DNA of 64,000 bases from SAR116 cluster bacterium AG-325-I21 (GTDB lineage: Bacteria; Pseudomonadota; Alphaproteobacteria; Puniceispirillales; Puniceispirillaceae): contig QBYK01000001.1 in assembly GCA_003282865.1 (NCBI GenBank), positions 36,419-100,418 on the forward strand, written 5' to 3'. The position numbers and the translations under genes were made by a program. Of the stretch, positions 29,924-39,433 are shown in pieces (the first letter of the stretch is position 1; each line of letters opens with the position of its first letter). Below the pieces are notes generated by a model. It was not told where the DNA came from, ran no database searches, and worked only from the letters and a program-made list of their open reading frames with translations.

Positions 29924-30982
29924 CTAAAGGCCTAAAACCCTGTCAATCGCTTTACTGGTGTAATCAACCATTGGAATAATACGCGCATAGTTCATATGCC
30001 GCGGACCGAGAACGCCAATCGCACCGATGATGGACTGATTGGCATTCCTGTATGGTGCGATAACCAACGAACAACCAGTACTGGCAAACAGCTTGTTTTC
30101 AGCCCCAATAAAAATCTTCACACCGTCACCATCTCGCGTTGCGTCAAGAAGTCTAAGCGCATTTTCTCGCGCCTCAAGCGCATCAAACAAGCCCCTAATT
30201 TCAGAAAGCCCATCAGCTACCTGAAGATCATCAAGCAAATTTGCCTGCCCGCGCAAAATTAACGCCGCGTCATCGCCACCATCACCACTTGACCATATGC
30301 CAAGCCCTTGTTCGACTAGCTTAGTTGACAGTTCATCTAACTCAGCCTTATGTGCAGCAATTTCACTGCGAATCAGCTTTGCCGCTTTTCCCATGTCATT
30401 ATTTCTCAACTTAGCATTCATATAATTAGCAGCCCGCGTCATCGCTGATGCCGGCACACCTAGGGGAAGATCAATCAACCGATTTTCAACCTGTCCATCA
30501 GAACGCACTAAAACAGCCAGCGCACGATTCACACCTACCGGGACAAATTCAAAGTGCTGTAATTCGGCTTCACTGCTAGGTGAGAGAACAAGGCTGGCAC
30601 AATTTGAGAGGCCAGACAGTGTTTTACTAGTTTTATCCAAAAGTTGATTAAGGCTGATGCCACGTGCCGCACATTCATTATCAATTGACTGGCGCTGTTC
30701 TTTTGGAATATTCCGATTAAATTCCATCAAGCCATCCACAAACATACGCAAACCCGACTCGGTTGGGACGCGCCCTGATGATGTATGAGGAGCAAAAAGT
30801 AATCCGGCGTCTTCGAGATCACTCATTTTACTACGAATTGAAGCCGGTGAAAAATCAAATTTCCCAGATTTTGCAAGCCTGCGAGAACCAACCGGCAAAC
30901 CATCTTCCAAATAGGCCGTCACAAGCTCGTGGAAAATTTCCAAGCTAAGTGGTGTTAGGTCATTTATACTAGAATCTGTCAT
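29924..30982 (-). CDS. hrcA: Heat-inducible transcription repressor HrcA
   Basis: HrcA represses groESL and sometimes dnaK operons by binding CIRCE elements. The N-terminal winged helix (residues 10-80, with SRRLAKSGKFDFSPASIR and VPTESGLR) and the GAF-like C-terminal domain (IGVLGPRHMNYARI) are clear, at 352 residues. It is divergent from rph with a 67-base gap. No CIRCE sequence (TTAGCACTC-N9-GAGTGCTAA) appears anywhere in the window, including upstream of dnaK and grpE, so its targets are probably elsewhere. Confidence 0.95.
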   Translation of the reverse strand: MTDSSINDLTPLSLEIFHELVTAYLEDGLPVGSRRLAKSGKFDFSPASIRSKMSDLEDAGLLFAPHTSSGRVPTESGLRMFVDGLMEFNRNIPKEQRQSIDNECAARGISLNQLLDKTSKTLSGLSNCASLVLSPSSEAELQHFEFVPVGVNRALAVLVRSDGQVENRLIDLPLGVPASAMTRAANYMNAKLRNNDMGKAAKLIRSEIAAHKAELDELSTKLVEQGLGIWSSGDGGDDAALILRGQANLLDDLQVADGLSEIRGLFDALEARENALRLLDATRDGDGVKIFIGAENKLFASTGCSLVIAPYRNANQSIIGAIGVLGPRHMNYARIIPMVDYTSKAIDRVLGL

Positions 30983-30992
30983 AAAGAAAAAC

Positions 30993-31008
30993 TAAGATAA
31001 GCATCTTA
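30993..31008. promoter_or_regulatory. Inverted repeat in the hrcA-rph divergent gap
   Basis: TAAGAT and ATCTTA form a perfect 6-base inverted repeat around AAGC, directly upstream of the hrcA start (30982). It may be an operator, but it does not look like CIRCE and may be chance in AT-rich DNA. Confidence 0.3.
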
Positions 31009-31049
31009 ACTTGGTCAATCGAAGAAACAATAAAAATTAGGATTAATTA

Positions 31050-31781
31050 ATGATGTCCCGCCCCTCCGGCCGCGCTACTAACGCGCTACGAACTGTTAGT
31101 CTTGAACCTGGAGTGTCACTTCACGCTGAAGGATCCTGTCTTGCCAAATTTGGTAATACACATGTTATTTGCACCGCATCTGTTGACGAGCGCGTTCCAC
31201 CGTTTCTCCGCAATAGCGGTAAAGGTTGGGTTACAGCTGAATACGGCATGTTGCCGCGTTCCACTCATAGCCGAATCGATCGCGAGGCCGCACGCGGCAA
31301 ACAAGGGGGTCGTACTCTGGAAATCCAGAGGCTTATTGGGCGTTCACTTAGAGCGGTTACCGATCTAAAAGCACTTGGCGAACATCAAATCAAAATTGAT
31401 TGCGATGTGATTCAGGCTGATGGTGGAACGCGTACAGCGGCAATAACCGGAGCTTGGATTGCGCTTCGTATCGCATGCGAACACCTTTTGTTGGCAGGCG
31501 CTATCACACAAATGCCTTTGACTGCGCAAGTCGCTGCGATTTCCTGCGGAATTTTTCAGAATCAGGCCATTCTTGACCTTGACTATGACGAGGATAGCTC
31601 TGCCGAAATTGATGCAAATTTCATTCTAACTGCCGCAGGTGAACTTGTCGAAGTTCAAGCTACTGGTGAAGAACATCCGTTTTCGCGCGGCAGCTTGGAT
31701 GAAATGCTTGATTTAGCAGAGTCTGGATGCGGCCAACTTTTTGCACTGCAACAACGCGCCATTCAGGATTCCGGTCTCTAA
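31050..31781 (+). CDS. rph: Ribonuclease PH
   Basis: RNase PH is a phosphorolytic 3'-5' exonuclease that trims tRNA precursors. The N-terminal [11 protein letters not shown], the phosphate-binding segment with [16 protein letters not shown], and [20 protein letters not shown] are family hallmarks. It is 243 residues, normal length. It opens the rightward rph-rdgB-hemW operon; rdgB begins 28 bases after its stop. The rph-rdgB-hemW order next to hrcA is widespread in alphaproteobacteria. Confidence 0.97.
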   Translation: MMSRPSGRATNALRTVSLEPGVSLHAEGSCLAKFGNTHVICTASVDERVPPFLRNSGKGWVTAEYGMLPRSTHSRIDREAARGKQGGRTLEIQRLIGRSLRAVTDLKALGEHQIKIDCDVIQADGGTRTAAITGAWIALRIACEHLLLAGAITQMPLTAQVAAISCGIFQNQAILDLDYDEDSSAEIDANFILTAAGELVEVQATGEEHPFSRGSLDEMLDLAESGCGQLFALQQRAIQDSGL

Positions 31782-31809
31782 GTCGTCAAATTGTAACAGA
31801 GGCTGCTCC

Positions 31810-32430
31810 ATGACAGATCGTCAATTTACAGAAGATAAGCTTGTTATTGCTACTCACAATGATGGAAAAATGCGAGAAATTGAAGCACTTTTTGCTGGCT
31901 TTGATTTCACTATTATTTCTGCCAAAAATCTTGGTCTTGCCGAACCCAACGAGACTGAAAAAACCTTTATTGGCAATGCTGTTTTAAAAGCACGGGCAGC
32001 AGCACTTGAATCAGGTATAACAGCGCTGGCCGACGACTCTGGCCTATCAGTTGCCGCACTTAACGGTGCTCCCGGCGTTTATTCTGCGCGTTGGGCTGGG
32101 CCAAACCGTGATTTTAGTGCTGCGATGACAGCTGTTAAAGAGGCCCTTTTAAAAACTCAAAGTGATGACGCCCGAGCTGAATTTATCTGTGCGCTTGCTA
32201 TAGTTTGGCCAGATGGGCAAGCAATAAGCGTTGAGGGCAAAATCGAAGGCGTCCTAAAGTTTCCAGCACGCGGCACCCGGGGTTTTGGTTACGATCCCAT
32301 TTTTCAACCCTATGGTCACAACATGAGTTTTGGGGAGATGGACCCCGACATCAAGCATGCCATCAACCACCGTGCTGATGCCTTTACAAAATTAATATCG
32401 CGCTGTTTTATACTCAATAGTGATGTATAA
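31810..32430 (+). CDS. rdgB: RdgB/HAM1-family dITP/XTP pyrophosphatase
   Basis: This house-cleaning enzyme hydrolyses dITP, ITP and XTP to monophosphates so deaminated purines do not enter DNA or RNA. The N-terminal VIATHNDGKMREIEAL, the ADDSGLSVAALNGAPGVYSARWAG block and FGYDPIF near the end are all conserved. The frame is open upstream inside rph, but the ATG at 31810 gives the normal start and 206 residues. Its end overlaps the start of hemW by 8-11 bases. Confidence 0.96.
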   Translation: MTDRQFTEDKLVIATHNDGKMREIEALFAGFDFTIISAKNLGLAEPNETEKTFIGNAVLKARAAALESGITALADDSGLSVAALNGAPGVYSARWAGPNRDFSAAMTAVKEALLKTQSDDARAEFICALAIVWPDGQAISVEGKIEGVLKFPARGTRGFGYDPIFQPYGHNMSFGEMDPDIKHAINHRADAFTKLISRCFILNSDV

Positions 32431-33646
32431 GCTCGAACCATACCAAAAAGACCCTGCGTCATGCCTACCATCTGATCGTAAATTCGGGCTTTATGTTCAT
32501 TGGCCATTTTGCCGGGCAAAATGCCCTTATTGTGATTTTAATTCACATGTGAGAACCACTGTTGATGAAAAGGCTTTTGGCAACGCGCTTTTAACAGAAA
32601 TGACCCACATGGCATCACTTTTGCCAGAACATCCGTCACTATCCAGCCTGTTTTTTGGCGGCGGCACCCCTTCTTTGATGCCACCATGGCTTGTCGAGCA
32701 ACTTATCATTCATGCCCAAAATCTGTTTGGGTTCGCTACCGACATTGAAATTACCGCCGAAGCAAATCCAACATCCACCGAGGCAAAATCAATGCTTGAA
32801 TTCCGCCAAGCAGGTGTCAATCGTGTATCAATCGGTGTACAATCACTTGATGATGCCAATCTCAGATTTCTTGGACGTGAACACTCCGTTAAAGATGCCC
32901 TAGCTGCGCTTGATTCGGTTCGTACCGCTTTCGATAGAGTATCAATTGATTTGATTTACGCTTTCCCAGGTCAAAGCGCAAAAGCTTGGAGCACCATGCT
33001 TGGCGAAGCACTGTCCTTAGGGCTTGGGCATTTGTCACTTTATCAACTAACCATCGAGGCTGGAACCATATTTCACACTAGGCAACGCAAAGGTGAGATG
33101 ATGGCTCTTGATGATGACCGCGCCGCTGACCTTTATGAAATCACGCAAGGAATGGCAACGTCAGCCGGGCTACCTGCCTATGAAATTTCCAACCATGCAA
33201 CTATTGGGCAGGAATGCCGCCACAATTTAAACTACTGGCGAACAGCTGACTGGATAGGAGTCGGGCCTGGAGCACATGGTCGCTTTGCAGTTTATGAGTC
33301 CAAACAAAGATGTCTGTCTCGCACCGCAATCACAACAAGGCGTAGCCCTGCGAGATGGCTAAACGCAGTTAACACAATAGGTCATGGAATCGAAAAAAAG
33401 GAAATTGATACGCCAAGAGACTGGGCCCATGAAATGGTAATGATGGGCCTTCGTCTAAGAGATGGCATTCATCTTGACGCCATAAAAACATTATGTGGTC
33501 CAATTGAAAGCTGGCTTGATTTTAGCGCCGTTGATCAATACGTCGACTGCGGTTGGTTACATCATGAACACGAAACATCTAGCCTCGTCACAACGTCAGA
33601 CGGGTGTTTACGACTTAATCACATCTTATCAACGATACTCCGTTAG
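32420..33646 (+). CDS. hemW: HemW-like radical SAM protein (heme chaperone)
   Basis: This belongs to the HemN/HemW group of radical SAM proteins. The cluster ligands Cys31, Cys35 and Cys38 are in HWPFCRAKCPYCDF, and the HNLNYWR segment and position after rdgB mark it as HemW, a heme-binding chaperone, rather than a true oxygen-independent coproporphyrinogen oxidase. It can start at a GTG at 32420 or the next codon, an ATG at 32423. The total of 408 residues is usual. It is convergent with the LpoA-like lipoprotein gene. Confidence 0.93.
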   Translation: MMYKLEPYQKDPASCLPSDRKFGLYVHWPFCRAKCPYCDFNSHVRTTVDEKAFGNALLTEMTHMASLLPEHPSLSSLFFGGGTPSLMPPWLVEQLIIHAQNLFGFATDIEITAEANPTSTEAKSMLEFRQAGVNRVSIGVQSLDDANLRFLGREHSVKDALAALDSVRTAFDRVSIDLIYAFPGQSAKAWSTMLGEALSLGLGHLSLYQLTIEAGTIFHTRQRKGEMMALDDDRAADLYEITQGMATSAGLPAYEISNHATIGQECRHNLNYWRTADWIGVGPGAHGRFAVYESKQRCLSRTAITTRRSPARWLNAVNTIGHGIEKKEIDTPRDWAHEMVMMGLRLRDGIHLDAIKTLCGPIESWLDFSAVDQYVDCGWLHHEHETSSLVTTSDGCLRLNHILSTILR

Positions 33647-33701
33647 AGGCACGCGTCCCAAAAATTGCTGTAAGAAAACGGCCTATAAAATAAACCAGAA
33701 T

Positions 33702-35360
33702 TTATATTTTATTTGGTGCAGACTTGATCACTTTTGCATGACCATTTTCGATTTGCCGAAGCTCAAAACTGCGAATATTAAGGCCGTTAGGAAGTAATCG
33801 GAACGCGCCACTAAAACCCTGAAATCCGTTGTTGCTGACAAGTTGTTTGACCCAATCCTCTTCTCCCGATGTAGCCAGCGCAGCAACAAGAGCCATGGCA
33901 TCAAAGCCGACTCTGGCTAACTGACCAGCTGGTTCTGGCCAAATATCATCCCAGCTGGAGTCAAATCGCAGGTCAAGGTTACTAGGCCGTCGTGTAAAAA
34001 GACCTCCTTGCAATGATGGTTCAACTAACAGCTGGGTTTGATCCCACAGGGAGTTGCCCAGATAAAGCGCCCGATCTGGGCCAACATCATAATAGGCTAG
34101 CACGGGGGCCGTCCGAAGCGCAAACGCAGGATCACCAGCGAACACCACGGCATCAAACGGGCTTTCACCAATTATTTCACCCTCTGGTGGGGGTGCATAA
34201 CGAACAAAATTGCGAATTGCTGCTTTCAAGTTATTTTCATCGGCAAGGTCTTCATCACTTAGAACCTGAACCGCCGCGGCCTGCAAGCCAAAGTCCGCTA
34301 AGCGTCGATTTGTGTGGGAAAGAAGACGTAGGCCAAAAACTGTTTCCTGAGCAATAAGCGCAAATTTCCGCTTACCCTCACTGATTGCGTGCCCAAGCAA
34401 TCCATCGAGCTGCTGTTCAGGAAGATAACCCATTAACCAGTAATCTGTTGCTGCCATATCAACATTATTTGACAATAACAGCATCGGGGGCGATTTTTCT
34501 CCTTTAACAACATCATCTATCACCGCACGCGCTTCGATAACGGCATCTGTGAAGAGGGGACCAATAAAAATATCAACACCACTGGTTATTCCTGTCATCG
34601 CGGCATTGCCAGCATCTTCACCCGCCTTTGTATCAAGAAACAACAATTCAATATTCGGATTGTTAATGGTGAATAACGCCATTTCAACGCTACGACGTAT
34701 TTCATTACCAAGCGCGGCATATTTTCCACTTAATGGCACCATTAGCCCAACACGAACAATCCCGTCCAACTTTGGTGGTATTTCAAAAGCAAGTTGATGT
34801 ACGTCCGGGGTTACACGGTTTGATAAAAGTGCAAATGCCGTTTCAAGCGCATCTTCGCTCAAGGACACATCTTGGTTGTCCGAAATAACAGGGTTTAATA
34901 TTTTTGTTTCTTTTTTGCCTGCTTGAAATTGCCAAGTAATCGCGTTCATTACAGCATTTGCAGCTAAAATTTCTGCAGTTGTTTTTTGTTCCACCACCTT
35001 CTGTTCTATCTGTTGAACTGTATCTGTATCTTTCAAGGGCTGAGCTGGATACGGATTTTGTGTCTCGTTTGGTTCTTCAATAACAATAATTGATTGGGGA
35101 AGACCAAAATTTACAGGCTTCCGATTCTCTTCTGTGGTTTTGATTTGACCGCTATTTTTGGTATTTTGTCCATTATTTATCTTCGCCATTTTTGTATCTG
35201 ATCTATTTAACCCCACTGTCCTTTCTAATGGCACAGTGGCTGGTTGGCACGCAGCAAGCCAAAACAATGGTATCATGACACTACCTGATAAACACTGTAT
35301 CGAGTGCCAAGCATACCTACCAAAATTGCTATTTTTTATCTTGTTATATCGATTTTGCAT
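33702..35360 (-). CDS. LpoA-like penicillin-binding-protein activator lipoprotein
   Basis: An outer-membrane-type lipoprotein with a periplasmic-binding-protein (leucine-binding, type 1) fold. With the ATG at 35360 the signal peptide ends in the lipobox WLAAC, lipidation site Cys38. After a Gln/Thr-rich linker, the domain starts about residue 200 (VRVGLMVPLSGKYAALGNEI) and runs to the C-terminus. Such proteins next to rsmI are annotated as PBP activators related to LpoA C-terminal domains; the activity here is inferred. The frame extends further to a TTG, which I consider unlikely. It is divergent from rsmI. Confidence 0.85.
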   Translation of the reverse strand: MQNRYNKIKNSNFGRYAWHSIQCLSGSVMIPLFWLAACQPATVPLERTVGLNRSDTKMAKINNGQNTKNSGQIKTTEENRKPVNFGLPQSIIVIEEPNETQNPYPAQPLKDTDTVQQIEQKVVEQKTTAEILAANAVMNAITWQFQAGKKETKILNPVISDNQDVSLSEDALETAFALLSNRVTPDVHQLAFEIPPKLDGIVRVGLMVPLSGKYAALGNEIRRSVEMALFTINNPNIELLFLDTKAGEDAGNAAMTGITSGVDIFIGPLFTDAVIEARAVIDDVVKGEKSPPMLLLSNNVDMAATDYWLMGYLPEQQLDGLLGHAISEGKRKFALIAQETVFGLRLLSHTNRRLADFGLQAAAVQVLSDEDLADENNLKAAIRNFVRYAPPPEGEIIGESPFDAVVFAGDPAFALRTAPVLAYYDVGPDRALYLGNSLWDQTQLLVEPSLQGGLFTRRPSNLDLRFDSSWDDIWPEPAGQLARVGFDAMALVAALATSGEEDWVKQLVSNNGFQGFSGAFRLLPNGLNIRSFELRQIENGHAKVIKSAPNKI

Positions 35361-35510
35361 GAAAACACACTCTATCCAACTGCAACATTTTTTTGGCAAT
35401 ACGTCATCATGATGGCTTTTTCACTTTTTGTCATTATCCGCTTGTCCCAAATCTGAGCATTACCTTATACTGCGAGTTATTACGAGTCCTGGAGAGAGTA
35501 TACTAACCTT

Positions 35511-36374
35511 ATGATGCAATCGACCGGACAATTAGCCGTGATCGCAACACCGATTGGTAATCTTGGCGATTTGTCCCCACGCGCGGCTACAATGTTGCAA
35601 AACGCTGATATTCTAGCTTGTGAAGATACCCGAGTAACACGCAAATTATTATCCCTTACAGGGCTTCACACTTCAGCAAAATTCATGCCCTATCATGATC
35701 ATAACGGCAAAATGATGCGCCCAAAGCTGCTGGCAGCAATGAGTGCTGGTAATCTAGTTGCTCTTGTCAGCGATGCTGGCACACCACTAGTGTCTGATCC
35801 CGGGTACAAGCTTGTTGCAGCCTGCCACGATGCCGGCATCGACGTGATAACAATTCCTGGCCCAAGTGCGGTTTTGGCAGCGTTATCAGCTTCGGGCCTA
35901 CCGAGCAATCGATTTCTGTTTGCTGGTTTTGTGCCAAATAATCAAAAAGCCGCATCAACCGCATTTCGTGAATTTACAGCTTTACCAATAACCACTATTT
36001 GGTTTGAGTCACCGCGTAGGCTAGGGGCGACACTGAAGCTTATGTATGAAGAGTTTGGCGACAGGCTGGCCGTTGTTGCACGCGAACTCACCAAACTACA
36101 CGAGAACTTTCACCGTGATAGTTTAAAGTTATTGAAAAATTTCTACGCAAAATCAGTTGCCCCAAAAGGCGAAATTGTTATTCTCATCAGCGGTGCCAAC
36201 GAACGTGCTGATGAGTTTGAGGAGATAAAACTTATATCAATGCTTCGCGAAGAATTGAAAGCAACCAGCCTTCGTGATGCTGTCCAGACCGTTACACAAA
36301 TCTCCGGACAACCCCGCAAAAAAATCTATTCAATGGCGATTGATCTTAACGGTGAATGCAAAAAGACAAATTAA
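35511..36374 (+). CDS. rsmI: 16S rRNA (cytidine-1402-2'-O)-methyltransferase RsmI
   Basis: RsmI methylates the 2'-O of C1402 in the ribosomal decoding centre. The tetrapyrrole-methylase fold is shown by IATPIGNLGDLSPRA, CEDTRVTRKLL, LVSDAGTPLVSDPGYKLV and PGPSAVLAALSASGLPS. At 287 residues it is full length. An AGAGAG-type purine tract precedes the ATG. It is divergent from the LpoA-like gene, the classical arrangement, but the yraN gene that normally follows is not recognisable in the 247-base gap before the BON lipoprotein. Confidence 0.96.
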   Translation: MMQSTGQLAVIATPIGNLGDLSPRAATMLQNADILACEDTRVTRKLLSLTGLHTSAKFMPYHDHNGKMMRPKLLAAMSAGNLVALVSDAGTPLVSDPGYKLVAACHDAGIDVITIPGPSAVLAALSASGLPSNRFLFAGFVPNNQKAASTAFREFTALPITTIWFESPRRLGATLKLMYEEFGDRLAVVARELTKLHENFHRDSLKLLKNFYAKSVAPKGEIVILISGANERADEFEEIKLISMLREELKATSLRDAVQTVTQISGQPRKKIYSMAIDLNGECKKTN

Positions 36375-36621
36375 TATTTGACCAGATTAATATAAGATTT
36401 TTACCTTTTTCAGGAGATCATCTCCATAAAATAATCAATCGATCAATTATAACTTTTGATTACGCAACTAAATTTCATACCCAAAAAATCCACGCTCATC
36501 CTTGGATGATAAGAATGTCCGTATCCAAGTTGCAGTGTTATTTCCCGCAAATGATCTTGACCGATGAATCACAACACGGCACATTAAAGACCGAAAAAAA
36601 TCAGCGATTAAGGACATAAAC

Positions 36622-37227
36622 ATGCCATCGACACGACACACGCTCTCGGTGCCAACGGCTATTTTTCTCTTACTTTCCCCAATCGGACTGTCAGGGTGTG
36701 CGAATGCCGTAATTGGAGTTGGCACAGCCGCAGTCGCTGCCTCGACAACTGAAAAGGGACTATCCACGTCGGTTGCAGATACGCAAATTCACGCCAAACT
36801 GACGGACCAATTTATCCGAAATGATTTCACTCTGGTAACCGCTGTCGACGTCACTGTAAATGATGGTGCGGTTTTATTGACTGGCAAAATAAAGAAGCCA
36901 GAAGAAAAAATCCTAGCAACAAAATTGGCTTGGAAAGTTCGCGGCGTTCGAGAGGTGGTAAATGAGTTACAGATTATTGACTCCTCATCAATAAAGGATA
37001 TAGCCAAAGACCTTGCCGCTAGCGCAACATTACGTGGCAAATTAATTTCCGATAGAGATATCTCTTCCCTTAACTTCAGCATTGATGTAGTCAACGGCAC
37101 CGTTTATTTATCCGGTGTTGCCGCGGATGTAAATGAAATGAGGCGTGTAGTGGAACATGCACAAGAAGTGCGCTTCACCAAAAAAGTTGTGAATTATATA
37201 ATTTTACAAACCGATAAACGTCTCTAA
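36622..37227 (+). CDS. BON-domain lipoprotein
   Basis: An exported lipoprotein with lipobox LSGC (Cys26) and two BON domains, at about residues 52-120 and 125-198. BON domains bind phospholipids or sit in the periplasm; related proteins (OsmY, DolP) help keep the outer membrane intact. Each repeat shows the typical D-x-x-I-x-x-K/R-L pattern and V-x-x-G-x-V-x-L-x-G strand. A clear AAGGA ribosome-binding site lies 8 bases before the ATG. It is followed 8 bases later by gshB and is likely in the rsmI operon. Confidence 0.92.
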   Translation: MPSTRHTLSVPTAIFLLLSPIGLSGCANAVIGVGTAAVAASTTEKGLSTSVADTQIHAKLTDQFIRNDFTLVTAVDVTVNDGAVLLTGKIKKPEEKILATKLAWKVRGVREVVNELQIIDSSSIKDIAKDLAASATLRGKLISDRDISSLNFSIDVVNGTVYLSGVAADVNEMRRVVEHAQEVRFTKKVVNYIILQTDKRL

Positions 37228-37235
37228 ATCGTCTT

Positions 37236-38204
37236 ATGGGTCTTTCAATTGCCATTCAGATGGACAAGGTCGAGTCTCTCCAAATTGCAGGAGACACAAC
37301 ATTTGCGCTTGGTTTAGAAGCGCAAAAACGTGGCCATAGTTTATGGTATTACACACCAAATCTACTTACCTTAAATGAAGGGATTGTATGCGCGCGTGGC
37401 CAAGAGCTGACATTTTATGACCAGGCTGGAGCGCATTTTGAAACGGGTGTGACTAAAATGGAGGCATTACAGAACTTTGACATAATTCTGATGCGTCAAG
37501 ATCCACCTTTTGATATGGCCTACATTACGGCGACCTATTTGCTAGAAATGTTGGACCCAAAAACGATGGTGGTTAACAACCCAGCCGAAGTTCGCAATGC
37601 GCCAGAAAAACTTCTTGTCACATTATATCCAGATTTAATGCCTGCAACGTTAATTAGCCGCGACATTGCCGCCATAAAAGCATTTCGATGTAAGCACGAA
37701 GATATCATTATCAAACCATTGTTCGGTAGCGGAGGGACTGGGGTATTCCGAATTCAACCTAGTGATCAAAATTTAAACTCACTTCTTGAAATATTTTTTG
37801 GCATCAGCCGCGAAGCCGTGATGGTGCAAGCCTACCTACCCGCAGTCCGAAATGGTGATAAACGCATTATTTTAGTTGATGGAAACCCTGTTGGGGCGGT
37901 AAACCGAATTCCAAATGAAGATGAAGTCCGGTCCAATTTTCATGTTGGGGGCATTGCTGCAAAAGCTGACCTAACCGAACGCGACTTAGAAATCTGCGGT
38001 ACAATTGGTCCAGAGTTACGTCGCCGCGGGTTGCTCTTTGTTGGCATTGATATCATTGGCGACTACCTGACTGAAATAAATGTCACTTCGCCGACCGGTA
38101 TTCGCGAGATTGAGCGTCTTTCCAGCATAAATATTGCCTCCATGGCATGGGACACAATTGAACGTAAACACCCCAAACATGCGAGCAATAGGATTGAACG
38201 ATAG
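37236..38204 (+). CDS. gshB: Glutathione synthetase
   Basis: GshB joins gamma-glutamylcysteine and glycine using ATP. The ATP-grasp fold is supported by MRQDPPFDMAYITATYLLE, IIKPLFGSGGTGVFRI and the C-terminal VGIDIIGDYLTEINVTSPTG. The 322 residues are normal. It sits directly after the BON lipoprotein gene as in many alphaproteobacteria. gshA is not in this window. Confidence 0.96.
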   Translation: MGLSIAIQMDKVESLQIAGDTTFALGLEAQKRGHSLWYYTPNLLTLNEGIVCARGQELTFYDQAGAHFETGVTKMEALQNFDIILMRQDPPFDMAYITATYLLEMLDPKTMVVNNPAEVRNAPEKLLVTLYPDLMPATLISRDIAAIKAFRCKHEDIIIKPLFGSGGTGVFRIQPSDQNLNSLLEIFFGISREAVMVQAYLPAVRNGDKRIILVDGNPVGAVNRIPNEDEVRSNFHVGGIAAKADLTERDLEICGTIGPELRRRGLLFVGIDIIGDYLTEINVTSPTGIREIERLSSINIASMAWDTIERKHPKHASNRIER

Positions 38205-38334
38205 GTGATCCTTTTGGGTGATTTGGGAAATGAAACTAAATCGTTATAACAACAATCTTGACACCGAAGAACAAACCTTAACTCACATGATAGGGCATCA
38301 ATGTACATACCAGTAATTTTTTATTTGGGTAGGG

Positions 38335-38700
38335 CTAGACCTTTGCCACTACAATCGGACCAATTGACGTCCCACCAAGAACATGCATGTGAAAATGTGG
38401 AACTTCTTGATGACTATCAGGCCCAATATTTGAGATAACCCGATAGCCTGTGTTACCAATGCCCGTTAATTCAGCAACACGGCCAACAGCTCTAAACAAG
38501 GCGGCAATTTCTTTACCACTTGCATGAACGGCAAAGTCTGACCAATCGGTGTACGCCCCTCTTGGGATTACCAATATATGTATGGGCGCCTGCGGATTGA
38601 TATCGGCAAAACTAAGCGTATAGTCATCCTCATCAACCACCTTGCAGGGGATTTCACCACGCAGAATTTTTGCAAAAATATTATTCTCATCATAAGCCAT
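38335..38700 (-). CDS. HIT-family protein (HinT-like purine nucleoside phosphoramidase)
   Basis: A small histidine-triad protein of 121 residues. The triad is His102, His104 and His106 in PHFHMHVLGG, with an N-terminal DENNIFAKILRGEIPC signature of the HinT branch, which hydrolyses AMP-lysine type phosphoramidates. The real cellular substrate is unknown. Its start is 2 bases downstream of the GNAT gene stop, so they form a two-gene unit. Confidence 0.93.
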   Translation of the reverse strand: MAYDENNIFAKILRGEIPCKVVDEDDYTLSFADINPQAPIHILVIPRGAYTDWSDFAVHASGKEIAALFRAVGRVAELTGIGNTGYRVISNIGPDSHQEVPHFHMHVLGGTSIGPIVVAKV

Positions 38701-38702
38701 GT

Positions 38703-39245
38703 TTAAAGTTCTTTGTGATAGTAAAACCCAAGGACATAATCATCGCCAACTTTAGCGTAATAGTTATTTGTGGCATAACGTTTGAAACCACGTGCTTCGA
38801 ACGACTGTATGGCACGATCCTGTGTTGCTCGCACATCAAGATTAATCATCAAAAACCCCTCGGATTTTGCCAGAGCCTCAGACTCCGCCACGATCATTTG
38901 CGCCAGGCCATGACCGCGCGCCCAAGGAGCGACAAAAAATGTTGTCAATTGACAAGAAAACTTTTGCGCCTCGTTGTTTTTTGGAGGGCGCGTTATCTGG
39001 CAACTACCAGCAATAACCTTATCAAGGCGTGCAATAATCAAATGTCTATCAGGAATCATCTGCACACCGCGCCAATAGTCTTCCATTACCGATTTAGGTG
39101 GTGGAGATAACCATCCAAAACCACCACCTGACAGGATTGCGGACTCAGCAGAATCACTTAATTCATTGATATCACGTTCAGTTAACTGATCAACTGTTTC
39201 AACAGATATTTTGGCAATATGACCGCGCAGAGACTCAGATATCAT
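38703..39245 (-). CDS. GNAT-family N-acetyltransferase
   Basis: A 180-residue GNAT acetyltransferase with the acetyl-CoA-binding block FFVAPWARGHGLAQMIVAE (motif A, R-x-x-G-x-A type) and the C-terminal FEARGFKRYATNNYYAK. The acceptor substrate cannot be read. It lies immediately upstream of the HIT gene; the pair is probably co-transcribed. The 188 bases before it hold no gene that I can see. Confidence 0.88.
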   Translation of the reverse strand: MISESLRGHIAKISVETVDQLTERDINELSDSAESAILSGGGFGWLSPPPKSVMEDYWRGVQMIPDRHLIIARLDKVIAGSCQITRPPKNNEAQKFSCQLTTFFVAPWARGHGLAQMIVAESEALAKSEGFLMINLDVRATQDRAIQSFEARGFKRYATNNYYAKVGDDYVLGFYYHKEL

Positions 39246-39433
39246 CTTGCCTATCCTTAATTGCTAAACTGCCGGCTGGATCAAACCAAACGCTTGGCAC
39301 TCGTTTTTCTATTTACAAAGTTAACGATAGAAGATTTCAGAATATCTATCATTTAATCGTGTTGGCGTTCTTTTACCATAAGAACAGTTTTTAGCAAAAC
39401 GGTCTTGTACACTCTTTCGCATAAAACAATCAA

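Noticed and set aside
36356..36619. 87-codon frame after rsmI as a possible yraN
   Set aside because: The sequence overlaps the rsmI end and shows none of the YraN nuclease-fold motifs.
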